Translations under genes and position numbers: made by a program | In this document: one piece after another, positions 1 through 12,383 of the stretch | Layout: every line of letters begins with the position of its first letter | Position numbering within the stretch: the first letter of the stretch is position 1 | Assembly: GCA_933207985.1 (NCBI GenBank) | Contig: OW240913.1 | Location: 328,506,894-328,570,893 of the forward strand | Direction: 5' to 3' | Length of the DNA: 64,000 bases | Origin: Pelobates cultripes | Taxonomy: Eukaryota; Chordata; Amphibia; Anura; Pelobatidae | Notes under the pieces: model-generated | What the model saw: the letters and a program-made list of their open reading frames with translations, nothing else | What the model was told of the DNA's origin: nothing | Databases searched by the model: none

Positions 1-529
1 GCTAGCACAGGCTAAAGATGGCACCACAGAATGGAACACCAAGAGGGCATACTAAGTGCTCTCCACTTATGGAGAGAGCGACTTCAAGTAGCCACCATAG
101 GATATGCAAAAGACTAGCGTGCTGATGCGCGACCGAAGAGATACCCAACTGGAAAACACGCAGATATGGAGCTCAGACACTGCATCAGATGACATATGAC
201 ACGGACCTAAGTCTCAGTAGTCCCGGCGGGATCATACAGGTCGAGGCATAACACAGTGCTAAATAACCCCTTCCCCTTTGTTATCTTCTTCACGTCTTAG
301 TTTAAAAAAATAGTATTGATTATCTTTAAGCAATCGTAGAGACAGATACGAGCCGCACACATTGGATATGTGAAATGGGTATGACAATTATCCAGTCATG
401 TACTATAAGATTAGGTAGTGTCAAATGACAAATGTTCGTAAACTGTTTTTGTTGTATATTGAATTTTGATACCTGACAAATGTCTGTACATTTATGTCAA
501 TACAAAAATAAAGAATAATAAAAAAAAAA
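1..529 (+). mobile_element. LINE 3' end (3' UTR plus poly(A))
   Basis: This non-coding stretch ends in an AATAAA-like signal and an A tract at about 520-529, as expected of a LINE 3' UTR. The next base starts the interior of a MITE whose other copy (32263-32854) has extra 5' sequence, so the LINE appears to have inserted into that MITE. The LINE body lies outside the window. The family is not certain; an L1-type element is likely because other copies here share the style of tail. Confidence 0.5.
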
Positions 530-1024
530 CACCATCTAGTCCCCCTGGCCCTCTCTTACCTCCCCTAAATATAGTAAAATCTTACTTGAATTCAAGTCTG
601 CAGCTCCTGGCTCTGCCTCTGTCTGTCTCTGAACTGCCTCTGTATGCTGACATCATCAGAAGTTGCGGTCTGGATTGGCTGAGACTGTCAAGGAGGCAGA
701 TCAGGGACAGAGTCAGCACAAGTCAAACAGAGACCTGGCCAATCAGCATCTCCTCATAGAGATGAATTGAATCAATGAATCTCTATGAGGAAAGTGCAGT
801 GTCTTCATGCAGAGGGAGGAGATACTGAATGTTTGGATGCATTTCAGGCAGCACCTCTAGCAGCCATCTGAGGAGTGGCCAGTGGAGTTATCGCTAGGCT
901 GTAATGTAAACACTGCATTTTCTTTGAAAAGACAGTGTTTACAGCAAAAAGCCTGAAGGGACATGCTATACTTACCAGAACAAATTCAATAAGCTGTAGT
1001 TGCTCTTGTGACTATAGTGTCCCT
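530..1024. mobile_element. TTAA MITE, family A copy 1 (5' part cut off)
   Basis: It matches the element at 32263-32854 over most of its length and ends in ACTATAGTGTCCCT followed by TTAA (1025-1028). Internal hairpins are visible: the CCTCATAGAGAT dyad near 755-792 and the TGTAAACACTGC dyad near 903-942. The 5' terminus is missing because a LINE tail abuts at 529. TTAA flanks suggest mobilisation by a piggyBac-type or similar transposase. No coding capacity. Confidence 0.75.
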
Positions 1025-1028
1025 TTAA

Positions 1029-3812
1029 ACTAAAGTTTTTTGGTGCCCATATCATCCCTTGAAAGAAACACTCTATTGAAAACAAAAAACAAACAAAGTA
1101 AAAAATAAAATACATTTAGTAGATATAACCAGTAAGTAAAACTTGCAATAGCTGCAGATCTAGTATTTGTAGATATTATAGGCCGCCCCCACCCTCTTCC
1201 CCGGCACATACTTTTACTGTTTCTGGTAATGGCCAGAGGCAGCTAATTTAGCAAGTGTGAGGCTTCACAGATTTCGCATTGAGCTGTATTATAGCTAGTG
1301 AGCAGTCTTTGCAAGGCAGGTGCGAGGTAGACAAGCGTCTGACACTTGCGATTACTTCCAGGGAGCTAAGCTAGGTGGAACATATTTTATCACATAAAGC
1401 ACTTTGGTAAGCCGAAGTGCACTATGTGTTTTTGAGAGTTCAAATAAAATTAAGCAGTCATTTGGTTTATTTAGAAAGTCATATGAGTGTACTCTTTCAT
1501 GTTGGAGTAAGTTTTTCTTCTCAACTGTATATCTGCTCACTTTACCGATGCAATGCATTACAGGGCTGGTATAACATTTTCCAGGGCTGCTTTGAATGTC
1601 AGTTCAGCTAAGGTAGTAGATACAGAGAGCGACATATGACAGACTCCAGGTAAGAAGTCTCTCTGTTCTAAAATGGCTTGACAACTTAGTAGGGGAAGGG
1701 TGGGTGCCAGGGTTCTCCTGGCACCATAACCACTACCTCATGCTGTAGTGGTTATGGTTCCTGCGTGTTTCATTAGAGGGTACACAATCAGAATCATTAG
1801 CAAGTGGCCTGGCCAGTTAAAAATGTGCTTAGGAATTAGGGAGCGGTTGTATTATTGACAACAGGACCGACCTATTGATTTGTAGATTTTTATGTCAAAT
1901 TGTGACCATGCCATCTGCAAAAATGAAGATTTGCCACCGCAGCCGGTGTTTTTCAAATCGTCAATATTTCAATGTGGGGATCGCAGTCCATTGCAGTCTT
2001 GTTCATAACTGTCAGGAGTGGAAAACGGCACAGTCTTCGACTGCCTTAGTCCATAAACATCAGGGTTCCACACGTTCTACATTCAGAGATACTGAGTGGT
2101 TATTTGTTTATGTGTGGCCTTTCTGTCAATGTAAACAAATCTGGTTATTCTGATCTGACCTCAATGACTCTTTTTGTTTAAAGTTCAATTCTTTGTAAAT
2201 TGTAGCGTGTGTGTGTTTGAAATCTCAGGTATCTGACTCTTTCTGGCATTCCGGTAAATCCTGTCTAGAACCAGCAATCATAATATTTCTAACACAAAAT
2301 ACATTAAATGAACTAAAATATGCTGATATCTGGATATTGGAACAGGAGCTGATTGCTTTATATCAGCTCCAGATTTATTCATATTCTGTTTCTTTTCACT
2401 TATTTTGTGTTACTACAGGGTTTTTATATGGTAACCCTGAGACCAATGTTCTAGAGCGATATTTAGTAGACCATCTACGTTTCTTCCACTAGTTCTTGGG
2501 ATTTTATTTTTTGGCATTTTTTACAATTGTTCCTTTATTTTTTTTATACTGTTTTTCTAATGTTGCTTGCATCAAACAGCTTCACCATTCTCATATCTGG
2601 TAGAATTAATAGAATGAACTGTCCCGTTTTATTTCATTATTACCGAGAATAATTTTCTTTATTTAACATTCCTGCAAGGTTTTCTAAAAAAAAAAAAAAT
2701 ATTTCACATTTCTCTGCATTTAGAGGACTCTTCTCTCTGGGTGGAGCAGGTGTAAAGACACTTCACCAGTTCACAAGGAAGCATTTATGGGACAAAAAGA
2801 CGAATTTAACAAAAAACAGTAAATGATCAATTAAATGATTGCAACCTAGTCTACTTGTTTCCCCTAAAATGTGTTTATGTCTGAAGTGCCCCTTTAATTT
2901 TTCACTCTATCCTTTGTCTTTTTTCTTGAATTATTTAGAAAATTCGCCCCTTTTTACATGATAATTTTGGTTAAGTTAAAGTAGCAAGTTGCGTTACTAT
3001 CAATTAGGACCATACATGTTTAAGACCATTTTTTTTAATGGGGGACAAAAGTGCAGACAGACCGCTGTCAGCTAATGACAGGTAACATAAGATATTAGAG
3101 TTCATTATCTCGTAACGTCTGAGCCTCCTGCATGTACAAAAAGGAAAGGTTACTTCTTCTTACAGTACCTGTGACACAACAAGCGTTTGATAGATGTAAT
3201 TTTTTGCAGATTTTGGCACATTTTCTTTCAATTTGTATGTCAGCATGGGCACAATCCCCTGTGGTAACCTAAATGTAGGGGGGGGAAAGAACAGTTTTTT
3301 TTTTCCCAAGCAGCTTTCCTGATGGGGAATACAGTGGCAGTTCCTTTGAAGCGTATGTAATTGATTATCATAAATTTATTTTAAAAAGGAGACACAAGAA
3401 AGAATCCAACATGATGTTTTAGAATATATCTCGCTGGCCGTGATGTTCTTGAGGGAAATGTAAGGTTGCAGAAATCATTTCATGCCCTATGTGTTTTTGA
3501 ACATAAATCAAAGAAATTGTTGGAGAATTCTCAATGTTCTTAGAAATGATTTTATAATAAACAGAGAGGCAGGCTATTTTCACATAGCTATTCTGCACTG
3601 GCCAAAAGATGGGGTTTCCTACCTACAATTTAAAATTTACATAGCAAACTGTCATCTATTTTCTGGTAGACATTTTACAAGCTGATCTGTAATGTAACTG
3701 TTTCTGTAACGGCTCAGGTTTTACTTTGATATAGATATCAAGGCAATAAGTGATGTAGTGCTCTCCATACAACTCTAGGCTTGCTTGCTTGCTGACATGC
3801 ATCATATACTTT
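1029..3812. other. Non-coding stretch, no gene recognised
   Basis: Only short chance reading frames occur here, without recognisable domains. One short dyad is visible: CCATAACCACTAC (1724-1736) and its complement (1745-1757), resembling the stem of the TTAA MITEs. A MITE-like end (GTGCCCCTTTAA) lies near 2886-2897. Several T and A runs are present. Confidence 0.6.
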
Positions 3813-3816
3813 TTAA

Positions 3817-4259
3817 AAGGACACGATAGTCTCCAGAACAACTACAGCTTAATGAAGTTCTTCTGTTGTCTATAGTCTGTCCCTGCAGGCATTTTAATGT
3901 AAACACTGCCTTTTTAGAGAAAAGGCAGTGTTTACATTACATCCTAGGAACACCTCTAGAGGCAGTCACGCTCTGCATGGAGGTGCTGAACTTTCTCCAT
4001 AGAGATGCATTGACTCAATGCATCTCTACGAGGAGATGCTGATTGGCTGTTTGGCTCCACCACCAACCCCGCCTTCTTTTCTGTGGTAAAGCATTGTGAT
4101 TGGCTGAGATCATCAATTTTAATGCCCCATGCTGTGCTTGAAAAAGGTGAGTAAATCACCTTTCTAACCCAAGATAAGAGAGGCCGACCACCTAAATGGT
4201 AGTTTTAGAACTATAGTGTCAGGAATACACATTTGTGTTTCTGGCACTATAATGCCCCT
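3817..4259. mobile_element. TTAA MITE, family A-like copy
   Basis: It is bounded by TTAA at 3813-3816 and 4260-4263, with ends AAGGACACGATAGT and CACTATAATGCCCCT. The interior carries a strong hairpin at about 3899-3940 (TGTAAACACTGCC arms) and another at about 3997-4035 (ATAGAGATGCATTGA arms). It shares both modules with the copies at 530 and 32263 but is a distinct subfamily. Confidence 0.75.
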
Positions 4260-4263
4260 TTAA

Positions 4264-5693
4264 TGATTGCACTTCTACACTGTTAAATCTAAAACATTTT
4301 TTTATTGATTTTTGCTTAATTATGGGGTGGCTACATTTTATTTTGCATGTACACAGGGGCTGCTGGCCCACGTGGGATACTGAGGCTCAGGGGGAGGTAG
4401 GGACTCGTGAGGCATGCAACTGCCCACTGTTCTTATACCAAACACAGAATCACTTGTTCAATAAATTATACAATACCTCCTTTGATGGAATTGATCCAGG
4501 TGGTACAGTGATTTTTTTTTACAGATTTCTGCAGTTGCAAGCCACACTTTTCAAGGAGACTGGCCGGGAAACCCAGCAATGGGGCTTAGAATAACCATTT
4601 AATGGAGGCATGTTCATTTTGTAGTGGTCGTTTAGGAGTTTTGGCAAATATATATTCTTAGGTATAGTATAGAATGTAGGTATTATATTTGTTGGAGATT
4701 ATGCTGGCTCAGACAAACTCGCTTATTCGTCCAATCTGTTTATTGTGTCTAGTGTGGGTGAGATCGATTTAGTAGGATAAGCTATAAAAAGAAGATTGTC
4801 GGAAAAGCTTTATATTTCAGAGATCAGGTACCAGAGCATATGCATTCAAGTGCACGCAGAGGTTCTAATATTCTGTGATGGGAGATCTAAGACTACGTTG
4901 AACAGGATAATGGATCTCTGTTGAACGCATTGTTCTAAGGTTAGACCAGGAAACTCTTATCTGTTTGTTATTGCTGTGATATGGTAGTTTGCAATTATTG
5001 TATCAGATGTACAAATATATAGAGTCAATATTTCTTACTTTTATGACTCTTGGAATATGTAGCCAAGAAACCTTATCAAACGCCTCTTAACATTTTAAAT
5101 ATAGGCATTCTAAGTACCAAAATGCCTTCAACGTATTATAGTAGTTATGGTGCAAGGACTTTTTGGACCCTCAGCTGCATATGTGATAATGCAGAAATTT
5201 AAATTCTGCATTTCCATAGCCATCCAAATCTGTCCAATCTTACATGTCAATAATAGGTGTGGGCAAATGAGGAGCTTATTAACCTTTTGAATATTGCTTG
5301 ACCAAAAAAATCAGGGGGGGAGCACTTACCAAATATTTACACTACAACTGTTTCAATAAGCTATAGTTTGTATGATGATTAGATCGTCCCTTTAAGAAGG
5401 GTTGAGGAGGTGTTTGCCACAGCAAGCGCCACTATTGCCATTTAGGTTTTCATAGGAGAAGGACTGAGACAAAATCTAGTTGATGTAGGAGCATGGTAAT
5501 TGATATACATTTTCATATTTGTATTGCAAGTACATTTGATAGCATTTTTATGTCTTGATAAGAGCTTAAGAGTTCAGGAGTTTTGTTAGGTTTGGGAAAA
5601 ATATGATTCAAGCAGCATTCATTGACAGGATGGAATGTATGTATGTTTTAAATTAAATGTTGATGTTATATCTTTGAAGAGTAGCATCCTATA
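4264..5693. other. Non-coding stretch with a MITE end fragment
   Basis: No coding signal is seen. A decayed MITE terminus lies at about 5341-5395 (CAATAAGCTATAGTTTG, then GTCCCTTTAA), a remnant of the same TTAA family group. Confidence 0.5.
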
Positions 5694-5697
5694 TTAA

Positions 5698-6247
5698 ATG
5701 GACACTATAGTCCCCAAACATCTTTAGCTTAATGAAGCAGTTTGGTGTATAGATCATGCCTTTTGAGTCTCATTGCTCAATTCTCTGCCATTTCCGAGTT
5801 TAATCACTCTGTTAATGCAGTCCAAACACACCTCCCTGCCCATGACTAGCACATCCAGCCCAAACACTTCCTGTAAATAGACAACTAATGTTTACACTTT
5901 CTTTATTGTGCAGTCTGATTAATTTAGATTTTCTTGTTCTCCTGCTATTAATAGTTTGCTAGACCTTGCAGGAGCCTTATGTGTGTTATTAAAGTTCAAT
6001 TTACAGAGCATGAGATTAAAAAAACTTTTAGAGTAAGTTAATATGTGATTGAAAATTAAGCCATTTTTTTTTCATGCAGGCTGTGTTAGTCACAGCCATG
6101 GGAGGTGCGGCTAGGGCTGCATAATCAGAAAGAATGTGATTTAACTCCTAAATGGCAGAGAATTGAACAGCGAGACCTCAGGAGCTCAATCTATAAACTA
6201 AAACTGCTTCATTGAGCTAAAATTGTTTTGTTGACCATAGTGCCCCT
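5698..6247. mobile_element. TTAA MITE with long inverted ends
   Basis: TTAA lies at 5694-5697 and 6248-6251. The two ends are inverted copies of each other over more than 100 bases: GGACACTATAG, the AGCTTAATGAAGCAGTTT block and the CAATTCTCTGCCATTT block near 5790 recur inverted near 6120-6240. No coding capacity. It is a separate subfamily that shares terminal bases with the other TTAA MITEs here. Confidence 0.75.
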
Positions 6248-6710
6248 TTAATATATGCTCCACATTAAAAAAAAGTTACATTTTCATAATCAGTACCTTT
6301 TCAGAACATTAGCTCAAAGATGTCAGCTGACAACCAAAGGGTGTATGTACCTCTTCCGTAAACCAAAGGAAATTTTATTAATGCACAGCTAATGTGAAAT
6401 ACGATTAAAAGTGTTATATTCAAAAACATAGATACTGTTAATACTTATATGACTGCTGACCCTCTCCCTTTTTTCCCCTCCGTTACCCTTCCCCCCAATA
6501 ACTCACAGACATCCAACTTTGTGGGTAAGTGCAACGGCCCCAGCTTTTATTAACAAGCCAGCAAAACATAAACAACTGTCAGCTGCTGGTATTCCCAGCA
6601 GACAGCTAATCACAACTTTATGGACCAGGCTGCGACTCCCCAAGCCCATCCGGGCAATGTTCTCAGTTCCACTTGCTGGCGAAGGACAAACCGCCACCAC
6701 AGCCTCTCCC

Positions 6711-7109
6711 CTATCCTATCCCCGAGGCCAGTGCCTGTTCAATGGCTGACTGCAATCCCAAATTGAAAATATCCAACCCGATTTCATTCAGGTGGACCCC
6801 ATCTGTCCTCGTCAAGTTTACGTTGTTCCCTTCCAGCTCCACATGACGAGCCACAACTCCACCCAGCCTCCGCACAAAACGTGAAATCGGCATGTTGAAC
6901 CTCCGCCTACTGCACTCCATCGCTTTTGCATGTGGCAGAACCCCCCAAACCGGATGAGGAATGACTTTGGACCACAACAGCGTGACATCACTGAACAGCA
7001 CCATACACCAAGCCAAATCAGGTTTGCACGCATAAATTAAATCTACCGCAAATCCCCGTCTCAAGTCATTCCCCACGGCATGGATCAACAGAACCACTGG
7101 CCCGGTCAC
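6711..7109 (-). pseudogene. SGNH/GDSL hydrolase domain of a YR retroelement
   Basis: A 132-residue open stretch has the layout of the SGNH hydrolase domain found in Ngaro/DIRS-type elements. Block III is seen as HAVGND (Gly-Asn-Asp), a central region holds W-S-K-V-I-P, and the C-terminal block V is DGVHLNEIG, with the catalytic Asp and His. The block I serine is not seen, so the N-terminal part is missing or shifted into another frame upstream (7110-7320). The enzyme's natural substrate in such elements is unknown; esterase activity on lipids or acetyl groups is usually proposed. It follows the recombinase on the same strand. It is probably a dead copy because the element is cut on one side. 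Confidence 0.65.
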
Positions 7110-7325
7110 GAAGCGACGGAGTGCAACACAACACTTGGTGCCAACCCAAAAGCCTTATCCACCGCCATCGTACCCTAACCTGCTTGTGCGGGAGCCTTAG
7201 ATTCTGGCTGTACGGTCTCTGTTCTGCTCACCTAGCCGCCCAATAAATAAAGGAGTGACCGATGATCCAAACATAACGGGGACAACTTGTAGAGAGAAGA
7301 CAACACAGCATAACCCACCAAAGCC

Positions 7326-7492
7326 CTACAACAGGTGACGACGAATATACAACTGAAATCTGCGGGATTCCCACTGACCCATGCACTGAATTGCAGCATT
7401 GGACAGCCCTACTTGCCGCGCCTGCGTCGCTGCACCAATCCGAAAGGAGTGTGGAGAGTAACCTCTATTCCGGCACCGGTGAGTTCCTGTTC
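7326..7492 (-). pseudogene. Tyrosine recombinase C-terminal end
   Basis: In the minus-strand frame ending with the TAG at 7326-7328, the residues HSFRIGAATQA, then IQCMGQWES, then LYIRRHL are read. These are the second catalytic box of tyrosine recombinases: His-x-x-Arg, the Trp that replaces the second His, and the nucleophilic Tyr. The enzyme integrates the circular DNA copy of YR retroelements. Everything upstream of the box is lost to the L1 insertion at 7493. The downstream partner is the SGNH hydrolase fragment. The fragment is too short to place in a family by itself. Confidence 0.7.
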
Positions 7493-8577
7493 TTTTTTTT
7501 TTTTTTTTTGTAAATTCTTTATTTTGTCATACAGGTGAGTGCAATAAACATAAGCAAACGCTACAACAGCGTACGTGTGCGTGTGAACAAATCGAGCATT
7601 AGTTCTGATAATACAAGTGTTGATCATGCGCGATCCTGAATACTCAATAGTCGTCAAGCGCCATATCGTTTAACAGGAAAATGAATACAATAGTAACATC
7701 GGTGCATAAGAACGCATTTACAGAACAGATAAAAACTCTAGATTGAATAGCTTAGTAAAAACGTGGCAACGCTTCCTCTCTAAATTATAGTATGCTGCTG
7801 TGTCTCCGAACTAGCAAGGTTGGCAGGAAAAATAAGGCAGTAACATCGTAGTAACAACAGAATTAAGACGGATATGATGCATGAAGTCCGAATACAGGAG
7901 CAGTATTATTGATTGACATTTGGGACATAAACTGTAAAGCTCAATTCAAGGTCTCATGCACACGTGTCAATATTATGGTGCCAACACTGGGATTCAGTTT
8001 CTAGTGCCTGATGCAGTACAGATCAGGGGGCGATTCCTTGAATCCAGGCTTCCACTCGGAGCCTCCCGTAGAAGTGAACCCCAGGGGAAATTATGAGGTC
8101 GGAGTTAGCCTAATGGGTTGGGTCTGTTTGTGTGTCCCCTAGGTCGGGTATGGGTTATGTCTGTGTCTAGTCACCTTGATGAATTGTTAATCTATTGCTT
8201 AGCTCCTATCCGCTCAGTAGTTAGTTATGTCCTACCTCGATGACATGTTCTCCATGCGTCAGAGCCTGTTCTGCCGCTGTCTTTCAGTCTTGTGTAAGTC
8301 GGAAGATCGTGTCAGTAGAACTATCTACACGTCATGGTAATATCTTGTGCGTCAACGTGTTCGAGCCCTCCCGGTTCCGACCCCCTCGGCCGCAAGCCGC
8401 ACCGCCCCCGCGGTGTCCCTTAGTGAAGTTACACGTAAGCAGTAGTTGTAGCAGGTATAAAAAGGGGGGAGGAGTAGGAGGAAAAGGAAGGGGGTGTGGA
8501 AGGGTCTGTGAGCAGTTTACATCGGAGTGCGCCCGGGCATCCCCAACCCCCGGGTGTCGCAGTGAGCTCGTGCCTCT

Positions 8578-11500
8578 CTAAGTTCTGGTACGGGAGAGAT
8601 AAACATACCATGGGGTCCAGATGTCGACATGTCTGGTGCTTCTCCCTAGTAGTTCTGCGTATCGTGCCTCAGCTGTGTGTATTTCCTCAACTCTCTGTAG
8701 CCATTCTGCTACGGTTGGTGGGTGGATCTGCTTCCACTTAGCTGGTATAGACGCTTTCGCAGCATTGAGCAGGTGTCTCAGTATGATCTCTTATATTGGG
8801 CTATCGAGCTTTCCGTAAAGTGTAGTAGGGCCATTTCCATGGTAAATTCTGGTAAGTCACCCACGATTGTCGTTATCTCCCTCTTGATGTCTTCCCAGTA
8901 TGGTTTAATCCGCGCGCAGTCCCACCAGATATGTCGTAGGGTGCCTGTTTGGGATTCGCATCTCCAGCACGTATCTGTCGTTCCCGGGAATATTCTGTGT
9001 AATAGAGATGGGGTTCTGTACCAGTGTGAGAGTAATTTGAAGTTGACCTCCTGATACCTTGTGCTTATGGAGCTCTTGTGTTGTAATATTAATATCTGCT
9101 CCCATTGCGCCTCTGTGTACGTCCTTGCCGTCAGTTCTTCCCATTGCCTCTTAAATGCATTTTTACGTGTGCGATCCCCTGTGATCAACTGCTGGTAAAG
9201 GATTGATACTCTGCCATCTGTGTCGGTGTTTGTCACGCAGAGGTGTTCGAACCACGTCTGTTCTCTGTGGATCGCTTCACGGTTGGGAAGGTTGTAGTAG
9301 AAGTGCCACAATTGTGTGTATCGAAATCTGTGCATCAGCGTGTGTAGTGTCGCCGTGCTCCATTCTGGCAGGTTTCTCATTCCTGTGTTGCTCAGGACCT
9401 TGGACAACGGGATATAATCTCCGTCTCCATCTATCGGCCAGGCAGATCGGTGTAGTCCCCCGCCTATCATGCTATTGTGTGTTATCGGGATCAAGGGGCT
9501 TGGTTGTGGGGAGATATATTGGTTTCGCCTCAGGGAAGACCACGTCTTCAGCGTTTGTACGATGGGTGATTCATTGCCCAGTTTTGGTGCCGCGTCCGCT
9601 GTGCCTTGCCATATATACATGTGGAGGGCCTTGTTCGTACTCTCCCTGTCCAAGGCAGCCCACAATTTGTGTTCAGGTGCTGTGTGCCAATCTCTAATCC
9701 GTTGTAAAACCGTGGCCTGAAAATATTTGCGAACGTCGGGCAGCGCCAGTCCGCCCCAGTTCTTGGGTAGACACAATTTGTCGTAGCTGAGTCGTGCTCT
9801 CTCTCCCTTCCAGACATATTTTATCACCGCCGATTTAAGTGTTGTAAAGAATTCTGGGGGTTCGTGCCAGGGGATGGTGTGAAAATGGTAAAGCAACCTT
9901 GGTAGAATATTCATTTTAACCACCGCTATGCGTCCCTGCCAGGATATGTGGTCAAAGTTCCAATTTTTGAGGTCGAGCAGTATTGTGCGTAGAAGGGGCG
10001 TGTAGTTTCTGGCATATATCTCTTTCGGTTCGCTGGGTATCCAAATTCCCAGGTAACGCATCTGGCCTGGGCACCAGTGGAAGGGGAATTCGCGTTCGAT
10101 CCGTTCCCTTACAGCTGTTGGGGCCGACACGTTCAACAGTTCGCATTTAGTTTGATTTAGCTTCAGTCCCGATACCCGGCCGTATATGTCAAATTCCTCC
10201 ATCAGAGCCGGCATGGAGTTGATAGGGTTGTCGATAAAAAAGAGCATGTCATCCGCGTATGCGGCTACCTTATGTTCCTGGTCCTTATGTCTAAACCCCC
10301 TAATCTCTGGGGTTTGCCTTATCCTGTCCAAGAACGGCTCCAACGAGAGGGCAAATAGGAGCGGCGATAGCGGGCAGCCCTGCCTGGTGCCATTGTGTAT
10401 GGTAAAGCTGTCTGTGAGCGCGCCATTCACCCTCACTCTGGCACTAGGGTTAGCGTAGAGCGCCTCTATCCAGGCTATCATTCCCGGTCCTAGGCCGACC
10501 TTATGCAGTGTTGCCATCATGAAGCTCCACGTTACCCGATCAAATGCCTTTTCAGCATCTGTGGAGAGCATTAGCAACTCCGTGTCTCCCTTAAGGGCCA
10601 ATGCCTGTATAGAGAACGCCCTTAGAGTGCAGTCCCTGGCTTCCCGGCCTGTCACGAAACCTGTTTGGTCAGGGTGGATTAGGCGCTGGACATACGTTTG
10701 TAGTCTTGTGGCGATGATTTTGGAGAAGAGTTTCACATCCGTGTTAAGGAGTGAGATCGGCCGGTAACTGCCGCAATTTTCGGGATTTTTGCCTGGCTTG
10801 GGTAGCACCGTAATTGTGGCAGCTAGTGTTTCTTGGTGGAACTTGTCACCCTGTTGGAGTCGGTTGAGGGCTGCTGTTAAGTGTGGATTAAAAATGCCTC
10901 CAAACATTTTATAATACCCCGCCGATAGCCCATCCGGACCTGGCGCTTTCCCCCTCTTCGCTGCCTTAATTGCCGCTTGTATTTCTTCTATGGTGATCGG
11001 GGTTTCCAGCATTTCCGCTCCCTCCGGCGTGAGGGCGTCCGGTCGAAATCTTTGTAAATAGCGCGTTGTGGCTTCCTGCAGAGCGGCACGTTGAGTGTCG
11101 GGCGTCGACGAGGTGTTGTATAGTCGTTGATAATAATCACGGAATTCGTTTGCTATATCCTCCGGGGATTGTGTGAGGGTGCCATTGGTCCTTCTCAGTG
11201 CATGTACCTGCGCCCTGGCTTGTTGCGGTCGGATTATGTTGGCCAGGAGTCTCCCACTTTTATTGGCGTGGATGTAGAAGAAGGCTTTAGATTTCTGCGT
11301 CGCTCGATGGTGTTTGCGTGCTATCAGTTCTGTCAATTGTCGTCGTGCGTCTAAAAGACAGCGATAGTGTTCCTCAAGTTGTGACCGTTTGTGCAGAGTT
11401 TCCAAATTGGAAATCTGGCCGGTAAGTTCCAGCATGTGTTGCTGTATTTCCTTCTTCTTCCGTGATGCAATCCTTATGAGGTGGCCCCGAATCACACTTT

Positions 11501-12383
11501 TGTGCGCTTCCCAGAGTGTCACTTTAGAAACGTCTTCCGTATCATTCTCAGTGAAGTAGTTGGACAGGTGTTCCGTCAGGAGTGTCTTTACTCCCAAGTC
11601 CAACAAGAGTGACTCATTCAATCTCCATGTTGATTTAGAGGGTCTGAAGAGAGGGGAGTCCAGGTGTACTTGTACTGCGCTGTGGTCCGACCATGGTGTT
11701 GGTTCAATTTCGGCTGATCGCAGACGTTGTAACCCTTCCTGCTGAATGAGGATGTAGTCGATACGCGAATGTCTCCTGTGAATGGCCGAGTAGTGCGTAT
11801 AATCTCGAGTCGTCGGGTGTAAGGTTCGCCATGCATCCACCAGTCTCAGGTCTAACAGCGTCTTCCTTATCGCCCTGATCGCGGTTTGTGGTATGCTGCT
11901 GTGTCCGGTCGATGAGTCGGATAGTGGGTCGAGTGGCGCGTTAAAGTCCCCCCCTACGACAAGAGAACCTTCCGTGAACGTTGCCAGTTGGCGAATCGTT
12001 TTGTTCAGAAACGTCGCCTGCTTTGCATTTGGCGCATAGATTGATGCGAAGGTGTAAATTCTTCCAGATATAGTGCCTTTGAGAAAAAGGTATCTGCCGT
12101 TTGGGTCCGTGAGTTGGTCTGTCTGGGTGAATTGGATATTAGCGGCTATCAGTATCGCCACTCCTGCCCTTCGGTCAGTAGGGTGGGTGCTGTGGCAGTT
12201 GGTTGGATACCGTCTGTCCTTCAGTCTGTTGGTGTCCACCGATTTGAGGTGCGTTTCCTGCAACAGAGCCACTGAGATCCGCTTACGGTGAAGTTCCCGT
12301 AAGAGATGTGAGCGCTTCTCAGGTGCGTTAAGGCCCCGACAGTTCTGTGTTAGGATGCTGAGGGGTTCGGCCGTGTAAGCCAT
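8578..12383 (-). pseudogene. L1 ORF2: endonuclease-reverse transcriptase
   Basis: This is the replicase of copy 1; it nicks target DNA and primes reverse transcription from the nick. The open part covers 1201 codons from the ATG at 12383 to 8778. An APE-type endonuclease comes first, with QNCRGLN, LLQETH, GGDFNAP and the SDHS His near residue 235. The reverse transcriptase follows, with YRPISLLN, DAEKAFDR, GTRQGCPLSP and catalytic YADD near residue 725. A C-terminal Cys/His knuckle (CWRCESQ then HIWWDC) lies near residue 1160. The frame breaks at about 8790; another frame then gives a family-like tail (LLNAAKASIPAKWKQ) to a stop at 8578-8580. So one frameshift removes about 70 C-terminal residues. 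Everything upstream is intact. Confidence 0.9.

Larger units (their letters stand above)
6480..7492 (-). mobile_element. Tyrosine-recombinase retroelement relic (Ngaro/DIRS-type)
   Basis: Reading on the minus strand, the C-terminal end of a tyrosine recombinase (7492 to 7326) is followed by an SGNH hydrolase fragment (about 7150 to 6711) and a non-coding tail. Recombinase plus SGNH hydrolase is known from Ngaro-like and some DIRS-like retrotransposons of fish and amphibians. The recombinase is cut at 7493 by the poly(A) end of an L1. No reverse transcriptase or gag of this element is present in the window, so the exact superfamily is inferred. Confidence 0.65.
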
